Assembly: GCA_019358985.1 (NCBI GenBank)
Contig: JAHHIJ010000012.1
Span: forward strand, 105,089 to 169,088
Reading direction: 5' to 3'
Length of the DNA: 64,000 nt
Origin: Tolypothrix brevis GSE-NOS-MK-07-07A
GTDB lineage: Bacteria; Cyanobacteriota; Cyanobacteriia; Cyanobacteriales; Nostocaceae
Of the stretch, positions 1-10,300 are shown piece after piece. A model generated the notes under the pieces. It worked only from the letters and a program-made list of their open reading frames with translations. It was not told the DNA's origin and ran no database searches. The position numbers and the translations under genes are program-made. Within the stretch, counting starts at the first letter, position 1. Each line of letters starts with the position of its first letter.

Positions 1-2
1 CG

Positions 3-767
3 GATACCGTATCAGTTTGTCTAAGCAAACAAGAAACAAAAGCTGTATTAGACGAGATACACAAAGCCTATAATACTGAAATCAACGATGTCTTACTCAC
101 AGCTTTGGTGCAAGCTTTTGCAAAATGGACAGGAGAGCAGAAACTGCGGGTTGATATCAGGGATAATAATAGAGAGAAAATATTTAAAGATGTAGATCAG
201 TCTCGTACTGTTGGTTTATTCAGCACTTGTTTCCCAACTATTTTAGATACAACGAAACTCTCTGAAGTGGGAGATTCATTAGTAGCAATAAAAGAATACT
301 TACGTGGCATTCCCAATCGTGGAATTGGTTACGGTATACTACGCTACTTAAGTAGCAAGCAGGAGATACAATCTAAACTGCAAGCCTTGCCTCAGAGCGA
401 AGTAAGTTTTAATTACTTAGGTCAGTATGACCAGGTGATATCAGATTCATCTTTATTTGCTCTACCCCAAAATTCTCAAGGTATCGACTACAGTCAGCCT
501 ACAAACCGAATTTATTTAATAGAGATTAATGCAATCGTGATTCAAGAACAATTGCAATTGCACTGGATGTACAGTCAGTCTATTCACCGTCGAGAAACAA
601 TTAAAAGTTTGGCTAATAATTTTATCGCAGCAATACGTTTTCTCATTGTTCACTGTAAATCAGTTAAAACAACAATGCATACACCCTCTGACTTTCCAAA
701 AGCTAACTTAAATAAGCAAAACTTGGATCAGTTCATCACAAAAATTAGCCAAAAGCCAAAAAAGTAA
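3..767 (+). CDS. NRPS fragment: C-terminal lobe of an epimerization domain (5' end outside window)
   Basis: The frame is open from base 3, so the gene starts left of the window and the internal TTG at 105 is not a real start. The 254 visible residues are the second half of a condensation-superfamily domain. Motifs VGLFSTCFP, RGIGYGILRYL and VSFNYLGQYD are those of epimerization (E) domains, which invert the alpha carbon of the PCP-bound residue. A short Lys-rich tail (ending SQKPKK) follows, as expected for an E domain at the end of an NRPS subunit with a docking tail. The next gene begins 12 bases downstream, a close spacing that implies one operon. The residue being epimerized cannot be read because its A domain lies outside. 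The E call is firm; the only alternative is an ordinary C domain. Confidence 0.88.
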   Translation, partial: DTVSVCLSKQETKAVLDEIHKAYNTEINDVLLTALVQAFAKWTGEQKLRVDIRDNNREKIFKDVDQSRTVGLFSTCFPTILDTTKLSEVGDSLVAIKEYLRGIPNRGIGYGILRYLSSKQEIQSKLQALPQSEVSFNYLGQYDQVISDSSLFALPQNSQGIDYSQPTNRIYLIEINAIVIQEQLQLHWMYSQSIHRRETIKSLANNFIAAIRFLIVHCKSVKTTMHTPSDFPKANLNKQNLDQFITKISQKPKK

Positions 768-779
768 AGGAAGAAACAA

Positions 780-2180
780 ATGAACACAGAAAATATTGAA
801 GATATCTATGAACTTACACCTCTGGAAAAAGGTATTCTCTTCCATTGTTTGTATGCGGAAAATGAATCAAAGCTATACTTTTTCCAATTTATCTGTACCC
901 TCCGTAATCTTGATACAGATATTTTTGAAAAAGCTTGGCAGTTTTTAGTGGATCGACACACTATTTTACGTACTGGATTTTATTGGGAGGAGATTGAAAA
1001 TCCACTACAAGTTGTGTACAAACAAGTCAAAGTACCGATAAATCATTATGACTGGCGCAAGCTAGATTTAATCGAACAAGAAGATAAATTGGAAAGTTTT
1101 ATTAAGGGCGATCGTGAATTGTACTTTGACTTTTCACAACCATGTTTAATGCGTCTAGCTTTAATTCGTCTTACTGATGACTGCTACCAGTTAGTCTGGA
1201 CTTATCACTTCATAATCATAGATGGTTGGACTGATGCACTAATAACTGGTGAGTTTGTGCAAATTTATGAAGCACTTATTCAAAATAAAGAAATATATTT
1301 AGCTCCTACTCGTCCTTATAGGGATTACATTAATTGGTTACAGGAGCAGGATATAGCTAAAACCGAAATTTTTTGGCGGCAGGCATTACAGGGTGTAAGA
1401 AGACCAACTCCCCTTACTTATATAGAGAGGATTGATAAGTCGTCTTCTCACGAACAAAGATACGATGAGGAAATAATCAAAATATCAACAGAAGGAACAC
1501 GGACGATAGAATCCTTGGTAAAAGAATATCGTCTCACCCTAGCAACCATACTTAACGGTATTTGGGCTATCCTCCTCAGTCGCTATAGCGGTCAAAGGGA
1601 TGTACTATATGGTTGTACCGTTACCGGTCGTCCGGCGGACTTGGATAATGCAGAATCAATAGCTGGTGTATTTATAAATACATTGCCAATTTATGTAAAA
1701 GTAGATACTGAGCAGTATCTGTTATCATGGATACAAAATTTCCAGACTCAACTGGTTGAGACGCGCAACTATGAATATACTCCACTGACAGAAATTCATA
1801 ATTGGAGCGAAATACCGCGAGGCATGGATTTATTTAATAGTCATGTAGTCTTAGAACAGTTTCCAAGTGCAAAATTTACATACGATTGGGAAAAAATTTT
1901 AGGCATTAAACATAACAAAACATATTACAGAAATAATTATCCTCTTAATTTAGTTATATATCCAGGTGAAGAATTAGTAATAGCATTTTCCTACGATTCT
2001 AGAAAGTTTGATGTTAGCACTATTATCGGGATACTCAAAGATATTGAGATGCTTTTGCATCAGTTTATCGCTGACCCTAACATACAGATAAAAGATTTAT
2101 TATTTTCTACGCAGAAACAGCGTTTAATCACGTCAATTTTAGAAAAAGAAGTATCAGCTATAGGAATATCTAAGTCATGA
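780..2180 (+). CDS. Stand-alone NRPS condensation-domain protein with altered active site
   Basis: This 466-residue protein is a single full-length condensation domain with no A or PCP domain attached. The start LTPLEKGILFH resembles the D-donor class of C domains that follow E domains, which fits the upstream E-domain subunit. The catalytic motif HHxxxDG reads H143-F144-I-I-I-D148-G149, so the second, catalytic histidine is Phe. The rest of the fold (TGRPADLDN, GVFINTLP, the latch and bridge regions) looks complete. The downstream NRPS has only half a C domain, so this protein may act with it in trans, bind without catalysing, or use another chemistry. ATG follows 12 bases after the previous stop; the stop overlaps the next start. 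Confidence 0.88.
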   Translation: MNTENIEDIYELTPLEKGILFHCLYAENESKLYFFQFICTLRNLDTDIFEKAWQFLVDRHTILRTGFYWEEIENPLQVVYKQVKVPINHYDWRKLDLIEQEDKLESFIKGDRELYFDFSQPCLMRLALIRLTDDCYQLVWTYHFIIIDGWTDALITGEFVQIYEALIQNKEIYLAPTRPYRDYINWLQEQDIAKTEIFWRQALQGVRRPTPLTYIERIDKSSSHEQRYDEEIIKISTEGTRTIESLVKEYRLTLATILNGIWAILLSRYSGQRDVLYGCTVTGRPADLDNAESIAGVFINTLPIYVKVDTEQYLLSWIQNFQTQLVETRNYEYTPLTEIHNWSEIPRGMDLFNSHVVLEQFPSAKFTYDWEKILGIKHNKTYYRNNYPLNLVIYPGEELVIAFSYDSRKFDVSTIIGILKDIEMLLHQFIADPNIQIKDLLFSTQKQRLITSILEKEVSAIGISKS

Positions 2181-3058
2181 TGATACTATATGAAATAGAA
2201 AGAAGATACAAACTTTCAAGTGATGAATTTACCAAAAACTATGTTAGTCGAGGAAAACCTGTCATAATTCCTGGAGTTATTCCTAACTGGAATGCTTGTA
2301 GTCAATGGTCTTTAAACTACTTCAAGGAATTAGCACCATCCTTGAATATTTACGCTAAAAGATTTAGCAATAAAGGAATTGAAATATGTAGTCTGACAAT
2401 GGAAAAGTATATAGGATTAATAGAATCTTATGAAGCCGATCCTCTAAATAATCCCTCTCCACCATATTGTCACGACTTACCTTTATTTAGTTTAATTCCT
2501 TCATTAATAAAAGAAGCTCAACCGTTCCCTTTAGATTATTTGCCAGAATGGTATTGGTATAAGTGGTGGCGATACTGTCAGTTCTTTTTGGGTTGTTCTA
2601 ATAGCGTTACTCCACTCCATTTTGATTGTCTACTTACTAACAATATTTTTTTTCAAATTGTTGGACGTAAACAATTTACGATATTACTACCTGAAGATGC
2701 AAAATATTGTTATCGCAAGGGCTGGCGATGGTTTCTTGTGAATCCAGAAAATCCAGACTTCAACAAATATCCTGAATATAAATATGCCAGTCCGATTAAG
2801 TTTATCGTTAATCCTGGTGAGATTTTATATATGCCACCTGGGACATTACATCATGTTAGAAGCTTAGATATGTCAATTTCTTTTAATATTGATTGGCACA
2901 CAAAAAAAAGTTCTTTGAATGCCTTAGCAGCTAGTGTCAAAGGTATGCCTATACAAAACACTTACTATAATTCTTTGCTTGCGATGGGATTAGTATTTAA
3001 AATACCATCCCAAGTAATATTCAAATTTTACAAATCTTATCTGAATTATATCTCTTGA
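2177..3058 (+). CDS. Cupin_8/JmjC-like Fe(II)/2-oxoglutarate-dependent oxygenase
   Basis: The 293-residue protein has the layout of the cupin_8 (JmjC-like, FIH-related) family. The N-terminal PVIIPGVIPNWNA is the usual opening strand, PLHFDC near residue 147 supplies the HxD iron ligands, and GTLHHVRS near residue 224 supplies the distal His. These enzymes hydroxylate carbons using iron, oxygen and 2-oxoglutarate. Inside NRPS clusters they commonly beta-hydroxylate an amino acid, free or PCP-bound. The start ATGATG overlaps the previous TGA, so translation is probably coupled to the stand-alone C protein. The substrate is unknown; the Dab, the upstream D-residue or the N-methylated residue are candidates. 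The family call is good, the substrate is inference. Confidence 0.8.
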   Translation: MMILYEIERRYKLSSDEFTKNYVSRGKPVIIPGVIPNWNACSQWSLNYFKELAPSLNIYAKRFSNKGIEICSLTMEKYIGLIESYEADPLNNPSPPYCHDLPLFSLIPSLIKEAQPFPLDYLPEWYWYKWWRYCQFFLGCSNSVTPLHFDCLLTNNIFFQIVGRKQFTILLPEDAKYCYRKGWRWFLVNPENPDFNKYPEYKYASPIKFIVNPGEILYMPPGTLHHVRSLDMSISFNIDWHTKKSSLNALAASVKGMPIQNTYYNSLLAMGLVFKIPSQVIFKFYKSYLNYIS

Positions 3059-3141
3059 TGGCAAGAAGATAATTCTTAAGCCAAACATATAAACCAATAT
3101 ATGTCCAAAGATAAAAGTAGTCGTAAAGCGAGATAAATTAC

Positions 3142-4401
3142 ATGAATATTTTTGAACAGTGCGAATCCAACGTTAGAAGTTATTGCCGTAGTTTTCCAGC
3201 CATATTTCATCGGGCTAAAGGTTCGATTGTTTATGCTGAATCAGGTCGAGAATATATAGATTTTTTTGCAGGTGCAGGTGCATTAAATTATGGTCATAAT
3301 CATGACTATATAAAACAAAAAGTCATCTCCTATTTAGATGCGGATGGGATAGCACACGGTTTAGACATGTATACTTCTGCGAAGGAGAAGTTTTTAGCTA
3401 AGTTTAACGAAGTTATTCTAAATAAAAAAGGCTTAGATTATCGTATACAGTTCTGCGGTCCCACTGGAACAAATGCTGTTGAAGCCGCTTTGAAATTAGC
3501 GAGGAAAGTAAAGAAAAGACCTGGTATATTTTCCTTTATGGGTGCTTATCATGGAATGACTTTAGGTAGCTTATCAATTACTGCGAATACTTCAATTCGA
3601 GCAGGGGCAATTGGTACATTAAGTAATGTCACATTTATGCCCTATCCCTATGGTTTCATGGAGAGTTTTGATACGATAAAATATATAGAGTCAGTTTTAA
3701 ATGACGTTAGCTCAGGAATTGAAAAGCCGGCTGCAATAATTTTTGAAACAGTACAAGCTGAAGGTGGAGTTGTTGTTGCTCCCATTGAGTGGATGCAAAG
3801 ACTAAGAAACCTATGTAACGAGCATGATATCTTGTTGATCTGTGATGATATTCAAGTAGGTTGCGGTAGGACAGGCTCTTTCTTTTCTTTTGAAAGAGCA
3901 GATATTGTTCCCGATATAGTTGTACTGTCTAAATCTATTAGTGGATATGGGTTTCCTATGTCTTTACTTTTGATTAAGCCAGAATTAGACATTTGGGAAC
4001 CAGGTGAGCATAATGGCACATTTAGAGGTAATCAATTAGCATTTGTTGGGGCTACAGCAGCTTTAGAATATAGAGAGAATAGCACTCTTGAACAAGATGT
4101 TAAGTCAAAAGAACTTTTCTTGAAAAATTTTCTATTCCAACAAATATCACAAATCAACGAAGATATAGCAATACGGGGAATAGGAATGATTTGGGGCATT
4201 GATTTGACTAATTTTGGCGGTAGTAATTTAGCAAAAAATATCACCATGCGTTGTTTTGAAAAAGGATTAATAGTTGAAAGGGCAGGAAGAAATGACACTG
4301 TTATCAAATTATTACCTCCTTTAACAATTGAAATGACCACTTTACGAGAAGGTTGCTCAATTATAGAAACGGCTTTTAGTGAATTATTGGAAAATAACTG
4401 A
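3142..4401 (+). CDS. Diaminobutyrate--2-oxoglutarate aminotransferase (EctB/PvdH type)
   Basis: A 419-residue class III PLP-dependent aminotransferase. The N-terminal ESNVRSYCRSFP, the segment FFAGAGALNYGHNH, the PLP-binding region ICDDIQVGCGRTG and the Schiff-base lysine in LSKSISGYG are characteristic of EctB/PvdH enzymes. These transfer an amino group from glutamate to aspartate semialdehyde, giving L-2,4-diaminobutyrate (Dab). Length matches the family. No ectoine synthase or acetyltransferase is nearby, so the role is probably to supply Dab to the NRPS; the next gene's A-domain pocket fits Dab. It sits in the NRPS operon with an 83-base gap upstream. Confidence 0.88.
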   Translation: MNIFEQCESNVRSYCRSFPAIFHRAKGSIVYAESGREYIDFFAGAGALNYGHNHDYIKQKVISYLDADGIAHGLDMYTSAKEKFLAKFNEVILNKKGLDYRIQFCGPTGTNAVEAALKLARKVKKRPGIFSFMGAYHGMTLGSLSITANTSIRAGAIGTLSNVTFMPYPYGFMESFDTIKYIESVLNDVSSGIEKPAAIIFETVQAEGGVVVAPIEWMQRLRNLCNEHDILLICDDIQVGCGRTGSFFSFERADIVPDIVVLSKSISGYGFPMSLLLIKPELDIWEPGEHNGTFRGNQLAFVGATAALEYRENSTLEQDVKSKELFLKNFLFQQISQINEDIAIRGIGMIWGIDLTNFGGSNLAKNITMRCFEKGLIVERAGRNDTVIKLLPPLTIEMTTLREGCSIIETAFSELLENN

Positions 4402-4556
4402 ATCAAAGTGCAATCAAATATGAAATTTATCTAAATAGTTATTCTTAATTTATGACTAACTGAGAAAGTTATTGCGATAAATAAAAATTTCAACTGTCTA
4501 CTTAATTTGACTATTATTCTACTAGTGTAAGCATTTACTACCAGCAAAAGCAAAAA

Positions 4557-7328
4557 ATGATGACTACTACATTAGACCCTCAAGAGCTATTCTCTCAGAA
4601 AATATATTGGTTAAATCAGCTTTCTGGAGAATTATCAGAAACAAATATTATACAGGACTATGTAAGACCAACCCAGTACACTGGGAAAAATGGAAGTTAT
4701 TATTTTGAGTTACCCAATTATTTGTCCGAGGAAATCACCAAGTTAGGGAAAGGGTCTGATTTTTTATTGTATCTAATCCTTTTATCTGCATTTAAAGTTC
4801 TGTTACGAGGATATAGTAGGAATAATGACCTTATCATTGGGATACCAGTTTACAAGAAAATAAATGATGTTAACCTAGATTACTTGGATGATAGTAAACT
4901 GATTCCCTTGCGAACTCAGTTACATAAGGAGATGACATTTAAAGATGTTTTCATTCAAGTTAAAGATAATTTAATTCAGGCATATAGCCATCAGGACTAT
5001 TGCTTTGATGAGTTAATTAGTTTATTCGATTTACCTCAAGCAGAGAATCGGAACTCATTATTTGATATAGTTATACTTTTAGAAAGTATTCACAGTAAAC
5101 ATGATGCACTAAAAAATAATAATGATATCACTATTTCTTTTGCTGTTAAACATGGTAAAATCAATGGCTATATAGATTATAACGAAATCATTTTTAATAA
5201 CGAAAATATAAAATCCATCATTAAATCCTATACGAATACAATAAGGAGTATTGTCAATAATATCAACATTAAGATATCAGACTTTGAGTTTTTGAATGAT
5301 TTCGATAAGCAGAAAATAATTCAAGAATTTAATAACAACGCCAAAGAATATCCAATTGATAAGACAATAAATGATTTATTTGAGCAACAGGTAAGAAAAA
5401 CTCCAAATAATATAGCGGTAGTTGATGGACAAATAAAACTAACTTATCAAGAGTTAAATGAAAAAGCTAACCAGTTAGCTGTAATGCTACGTCAACTAGG
5501 ACTCAGGAAAGGTGAGTTTGTCGGTATATTTAAAGACCGCGATATAAATTTTCCGATTGCGATTCTGGCTACATATAAGGCTGGTGGTGCTTACGTACCA
5601 ATTGATAGCAATTATCCATCAAACAGAATCGAATATATGTTATCTAATAGCGAAGTTAAGTTTCTTTTTACTGATACTTCATTATTAACTGCTTTAGGGG
5701 ACTTAAAAGATAACTGCTCTCAATTAAAATCGATTATTTGTTTAGACGGGATTATTCCTGAAAGCATAAAACTAAATCAAAATCAGGAATTAACAATATA
5801 CGATAGGCTTGATTTTATTAACCTTCCCACAAACAATCTAGAGTTAATAAATGATGCTAGTGACCCAGCTTACATGCTCTATACCTCCGGCTCCACGGGA
5901 CTACCCAAAGGAGCGATAGTTAGACATGATGGTGCAGTTAACCATATTTATGCCCAATTTGATGAGTTGGAATTGAACGAGGAGTTTTGTTTTCTGCAAA
6001 GTGCCCCTTCTTCAACTGATATTTCCGTTTGGCAGTTTTTAGCACCTCTTTTAATAGGCGGAAGGACTGTAATAGTAGATATTGAAACTGTTACTATTCC
6101 TGAAAAACTACTTCAAGTGCTTAAAGCAGAAAAGATAACAGTTGTTGAATTAGTACCAGCATTATTTGGGGGATTGCTTGAACATACTTCGAGGCTACCA
6201 AATAAAGAAAGAGAATTGCCTAATTTGAAATGGATGATGGTTGTAGGGGAACCTGTATCAGTCAATTGGGTAAATAAGTGGCTTGAGATATATCCCGAAA
6301 TCAAAATTGTTAACGCTTATGGTCCGACGGAAGCTGCGGATGATATTACCCAGTTTATTGTTGATCAGCCCTTACTAGAAAATCAGCGAACTATTCCGAT
6401 TGGGAAACCCCTAGCAAACTTAAATCTTTATATCCTGGACGAGGAAATGAAATTATTGCCAATTGGTGCTCCAGGAGAGATTTGTGTATCGGGAATTGGT
6501 GTAGGTGCTGGTTACTGGAAAAACGAAGAAAAAACTAAATTCAGCTTTGTTCCGAATCCGTTTATAGATGTTGCAGATGCGAGTAAGAAGTTACCAGCAA
6601 ATCGTGTTGATTTAATTTATAAAACTGGAGATTTAGGCAGGTGGCTTCCCGATGGGAATATTGAATTTCTCGGACGCATTGATCATCAGGTAAAAATCCG
6701 TGGTTTTCGGGTTGAGTTGGGAGAGATTGAGGCATTTTTACTGCAACACGATGCTGTGAAAGAAGTTGTGGTTGTAGTTAGGGAGGATGATCCTGGTGAT
6801 AAACGCTTGGTTGCTTATTTCGTACCTAAATCTGAGTTTTATCAGGATACCTTAGCAAATAGCGAGCTAGTTCAACAGTTACGTGATTTTCTTCAAGAAA
6901 AGCTACCAGGACATATGGTACCTTCTGCGATTGTACAGCTAGAAGTATTACCCTTAGCTCCTAGTGGAAAAATAGACCGCGCTGTATTACCCGTACCAAG
7001 TTACAATCAGGAGTCAAAACTAGGCTTTGTTGCACCTCGCACTCCCACGGAGCAGATAGTTGCTGATATTTGGGGTCAGGTATTAAAGCAAGAGCATATC
7101 GGTATTCACGATAATTTCTTTGATTTGGGTGGACATTCTTTACTCGCAACTCAAGTCATCTCTCGATTGCGGGAAGCCTTTAAGATTGAGTTACCTTTAC
7201 GCAGTTTGTTTGAGTCCCCAACCGTTGCTCAATTGGTAGAACAGATCGAGAAGATGCTGACAGTTCAACAACTACAGATGGTTTCAACGAATGGGTTAGA
7301 CAATGACCGTGAGGAGATAGAATTATGA
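4557..7328 (+). CDS. NRPS module: half condensation domain - adenylation (Dab-like pocket) - PCP
   Basis: 923 residues. Residues 1-250 match only the C-terminal lobe of a condensation domain; the lobe carrying HHxxxDG is absent. The adenylation domain spans about 275-810 (LYTSGSTGLPKG near 440, NAYGPTEA near 586, IRGFRVELGEIE near 713). The PCP follows with its carrier Ser in DLGGHSLLA near 860. Aligned to GrsA by eye, the pocket is D-I-W-E-M-V-A-D-D (then the invariant Lys), close to the pyoverdine-type Dab code as I remember it; the paired acidic residues suit a basic side chain. An ATG at 4560 is an alternative start. The stop overlaps the next ATG by four bases. Confidence 0.87.
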   Translation: MMTTTLDPQELFSQKIYWLNQLSGELSETNIIQDYVRPTQYTGKNGSYYFELPNYLSEEITKLGKGSDFLLYLILLSAFKVLLRGYSRNNDLIIGIPVYKKINDVNLDYLDDSKLIPLRTQLHKEMTFKDVFIQVKDNLIQAYSHQDYCFDELISLFDLPQAENRNSLFDIVILLESIHSKHDALKNNNDITISFAVKHGKINGYIDYNEIIFNNENIKSIIKSYTNTIRSIVNNINIKISDFEFLNDFDKQKIIQEFNNNAKEYPIDKTINDLFEQQVRKTPNNIAVVDGQIKLTYQELNEKANQLAVMLRQLGLRKGEFVGIFKDRDINFPIAILATYKAGGAYVPIDSNYPSNRIEYMLSNSEVKFLFTDTSLLTALGDLKDNCSQLKSIICLDGIIPESIKLNQNQELTIYDRLDFINLPTNNLELINDASDPAYMLYTSGSTGLPKGAIVRHDGAVNHIYAQFDELELNEEFCFLQSAPSSTDISVWQFLAPLLIGGRTVIVDIETVTIPEKLLQVLKAEKITVVELVPALFGGLLEHTSRLPNKERELPNLKWMMVVGEPVSVNWVNKWLEIYPEIKIVNAYGPTEAADDITQFIVDQPLLENQRTIPIGKPLANLNLYILDEEMKLLPIGAPGEICVSGIGVGAGYWKNEEKTKFSFVPNPFIDVADASKKLPANRVDLIYKTGDLGRWLPDGNIEFLGRIDHQVKIRGFRVELGEIEAFLLQHDAVKEVVVVVREDDPGDKRLVAYFVPKSEFYQDTLANSELVQQLRDFLQEKLPGHMVPSAIVQLEVLPLAPSGKIDRAVLPVPSYNQESKLGFVAPRTPTEQIVADIWGQVLKQEHIGIHDNFFDLGGHSLLATQVISRLREAFKIELPLRSLFESPTVAQLVEQIEKMLTVQQLQMVSTNGLDNDREEIEL

Positions 7329-10300
7329 GGACTACGGAAGAATTTTTGTCTTACCTTTGCAGTTTGGATATTAAGCTCTGGGTTGAAGATAATCGCCTAC
7401 GCTGTAGCGCTCCCAAGGATTTACTGACACCAGTTATCAAGAAAGAACTAGCTGAACGCAAAGAAGATATTCTTACTTTTTTACGTAATAACAGTGTAGA
7501 TATAGTTGTTGATAAGCAGCTTATTCGCCCAGTCAAACGACTCTTAAATTTACCCTTATCATTTGCCCAACAAAGACTGTGGTTTTTAGCGCAATTGGAG
7601 CCAGATAGACCATTATACAACATACCTGCTGCCGTTCGCCTAGAGGGGCAGTTAAACTTAGAAGCATTAGAACAAAGTTTTAACGAAATTATTAGCCGTC
7701 ATGAAGTACTGCGGACTAATTTTCAAACCAGAGAAGGACAAGCAGTAGCAGTCATTTCAGAAGATAAACCCATAACACTGCCAATATTTGATATTAGCGA
7801 CCTAGTAGACAATCAACAGCAAGCCGAAATTAAGCAACAGCTAGCACAAGCAGCACAACAACCCTTTGACATTAGCAACGACCATCTACTGAGAGTAAAA
7901 TTATTACGTCTTGGGGAGCAAGAATATATCGTGCTACTGACCATGCACCACATTGTTTCGGATGGTTGGTCAATCGGCGTATTAGTAGAAGAATTAGCAA
8001 CACTGTATCAAGCCTTTTGTCATGGGCAGCCCTCTCCATTACCTAAATTACCAATACAGTATGTAGACTTCGCAGTTTGGCAACGACAATGGCTGCAAGG
8101 AGAAGTACTCGAAACTCAGTTATCTTATTGGTTAAAGCAGTTAGAGAATGCACCAAAAGTATTAGAATTGCCTACAGATTACCCAAGACCAGCAATTCAA
8201 ACTTACCGTGGTGCAACCTACTCATTTGAGTTATCAAAAGAACTATCCGCATCCCTGAATAAATTAAGCCAGCAGCAGGGAAGTACTTTATTTATGACGT
8301 TGTTAGCAGGTTTTCAAATACTGCTATGGCGCTATACAGGTCAACAAGACATTGTGGTTGGCTCACCCATTGCTAACCGTAACCGAGGGGAAATAGAAGG
8401 GTTGATTGGATTTTTTATCAATACCCTGGTATTGCGAACTAACTTAGCAGGAAATCCCAGTTTTGAGGAGCTACTAAAACGGGTGCGGGAAGTAGCATTA
8501 GAAGCTTATGCACATCAGGATTTACCTTTTGAATTGTTAGTTGAGCAACTACAACCACAGCGAGATTTGAGTCATGCAACACTATTTCAAGTGATGTTTA
8601 CGCTTCAGAATGCGCCTATGTCTACGTTAGAGTTACCTGGTTTAACTTTAACTCCGCTGGAGAGTGATAGTGACAACGCTCAGTTTGATTTAGGACTGGA
8701 CATGACAGAAACAGCGCAGGGAATATCTGGTATTCTGGTGTACAATACTGATTTATTTGCGGAAAGTTCTATACAAAGAATGGTGGGTCACTTGCAAATG
8801 TTGTTGGAGGCCATTGTTGCCAATCCAGAGCAGCGGTTGTCAGATTTACCATTGTTGACATTTGAGCAGCATCAATTGTTGCGGGAGTGGAATGATACAG
8901 AAATAGAATATCCCCAGCAAAAATGTATTCATGAATTATTTGCAGCGCAGGTAGAGAAAACACCTGATGCAATAGCTGTAGTATTTGAAGATAAACAGCT
9001 AACCTATGGGGAACTCAACCAACGGGCTAACCAAGTGGCGCATTATTTGCAGCAGCTAGGAGTAAAACCAGAAGTTTTGGTAGGACTTTGCACGCAACGC
9101 TCAATAGAGATGCTCATTGGGTTGTTAGCCATCCTCAAAGCTGGGGGAACTTACGTACCTATTGACCCAAGCTATCCGCAGCAGCGATTGGCAATGGTGT
9201 TAAATGATGCTCAAATAACAATATTACTCACACAGCAGCACCTCTTAGCAAATCTACCAGCACATACAGCAAAAGTTATCTGCTTAGACAAAGATGTTAG
9301 TTGGCAATCAGCAATCCTACAAAATCCTGTTAATCAAACCACCCCTACAAATCTAGCCTATGTGATTTATACATCAGGCTCTACTGGCACACCCAAGGGC
9401 GTGACAATCCAACATCAGTCTTTAGTAAACTTTGTCCAAGCGGCAATAATAGAGTATGAAATACAAGCACAAGACCGCATCCTACAATTCGCCTCGATTA
9501 GCTTTGATGCTGCTTGTGAAGAAATCTTTCCTTGTTTGCTGCAAGGTGCAACTTTGGTATTGCGAACTGATGAAATGTTAGCTTCCCTGGCAAGTTTCCA
9601 TGCAAAATGCCAGCAGCACTGCGTATCGGTTTTAGATATACCTACTGCCTTTTGGCATCAATTGACCTCAGAACTGGCAACATCAGAACAAATGTTACCA
9701 AAATCGCTGCGTCTAGTGATTATTGGTGGCGAAAAAGCCTTGTCAGACAAACTTAAAACTTGGCAACAACAAGTAGATTCACGCATCCGTTTGATTAATA
9801 GCTACGGTCCGACGGAAACTACGGTGGTGGCGACAATTTGCGATTTGACAACGCTAGAAGGTATAGTGCCGATTGGGAAACCGATCGCCAATGTACTAAC
9901 TTATGTTTTAGATGCTGATTTGCAACCAGTTCCCATCGGTGTTTGGGGCGAGTTGTACATTGGCGGAGTTGGGGTTGCTAGAGGCTATCTGCATCAACCA
10001 GAACTCACAGCCCAAAAGTTTATCCCAAATCTTTTTAGTGACCAAGCAGGTTCTCGTCTTTATAAAACAGGCGATCGAGTACGCTATCGCAGCGATGGTC
10101 AAATTGAATTCAACGGTCGTGCTGACAATCAAGTAAAAATTCGCGGCTTCCGCATCGAACTAGGAGAAATCGAAGCACTCATTAACGAACATCCATCTGT
10201 TCGGGAAGCTACAGTGATTTCTCGCAAAGATGTGTCAGACTTCAAACAATTAGTGGCCTATATAGTTGCAAATACATCTGATGTTGTAAAAGAGCAAACA

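Noticed and set aside
3142..4401. Ectoine biosynthesis gene ectB
   Set aside because: ectA and ectC are absent and the gene is embedded in an NRPS operon.
4032..4406. Antisense open frame of 124 residues under the aminotransferase
   Set aside because: It mirrors a well-conserved gene on the + strand and has no motif of its own.
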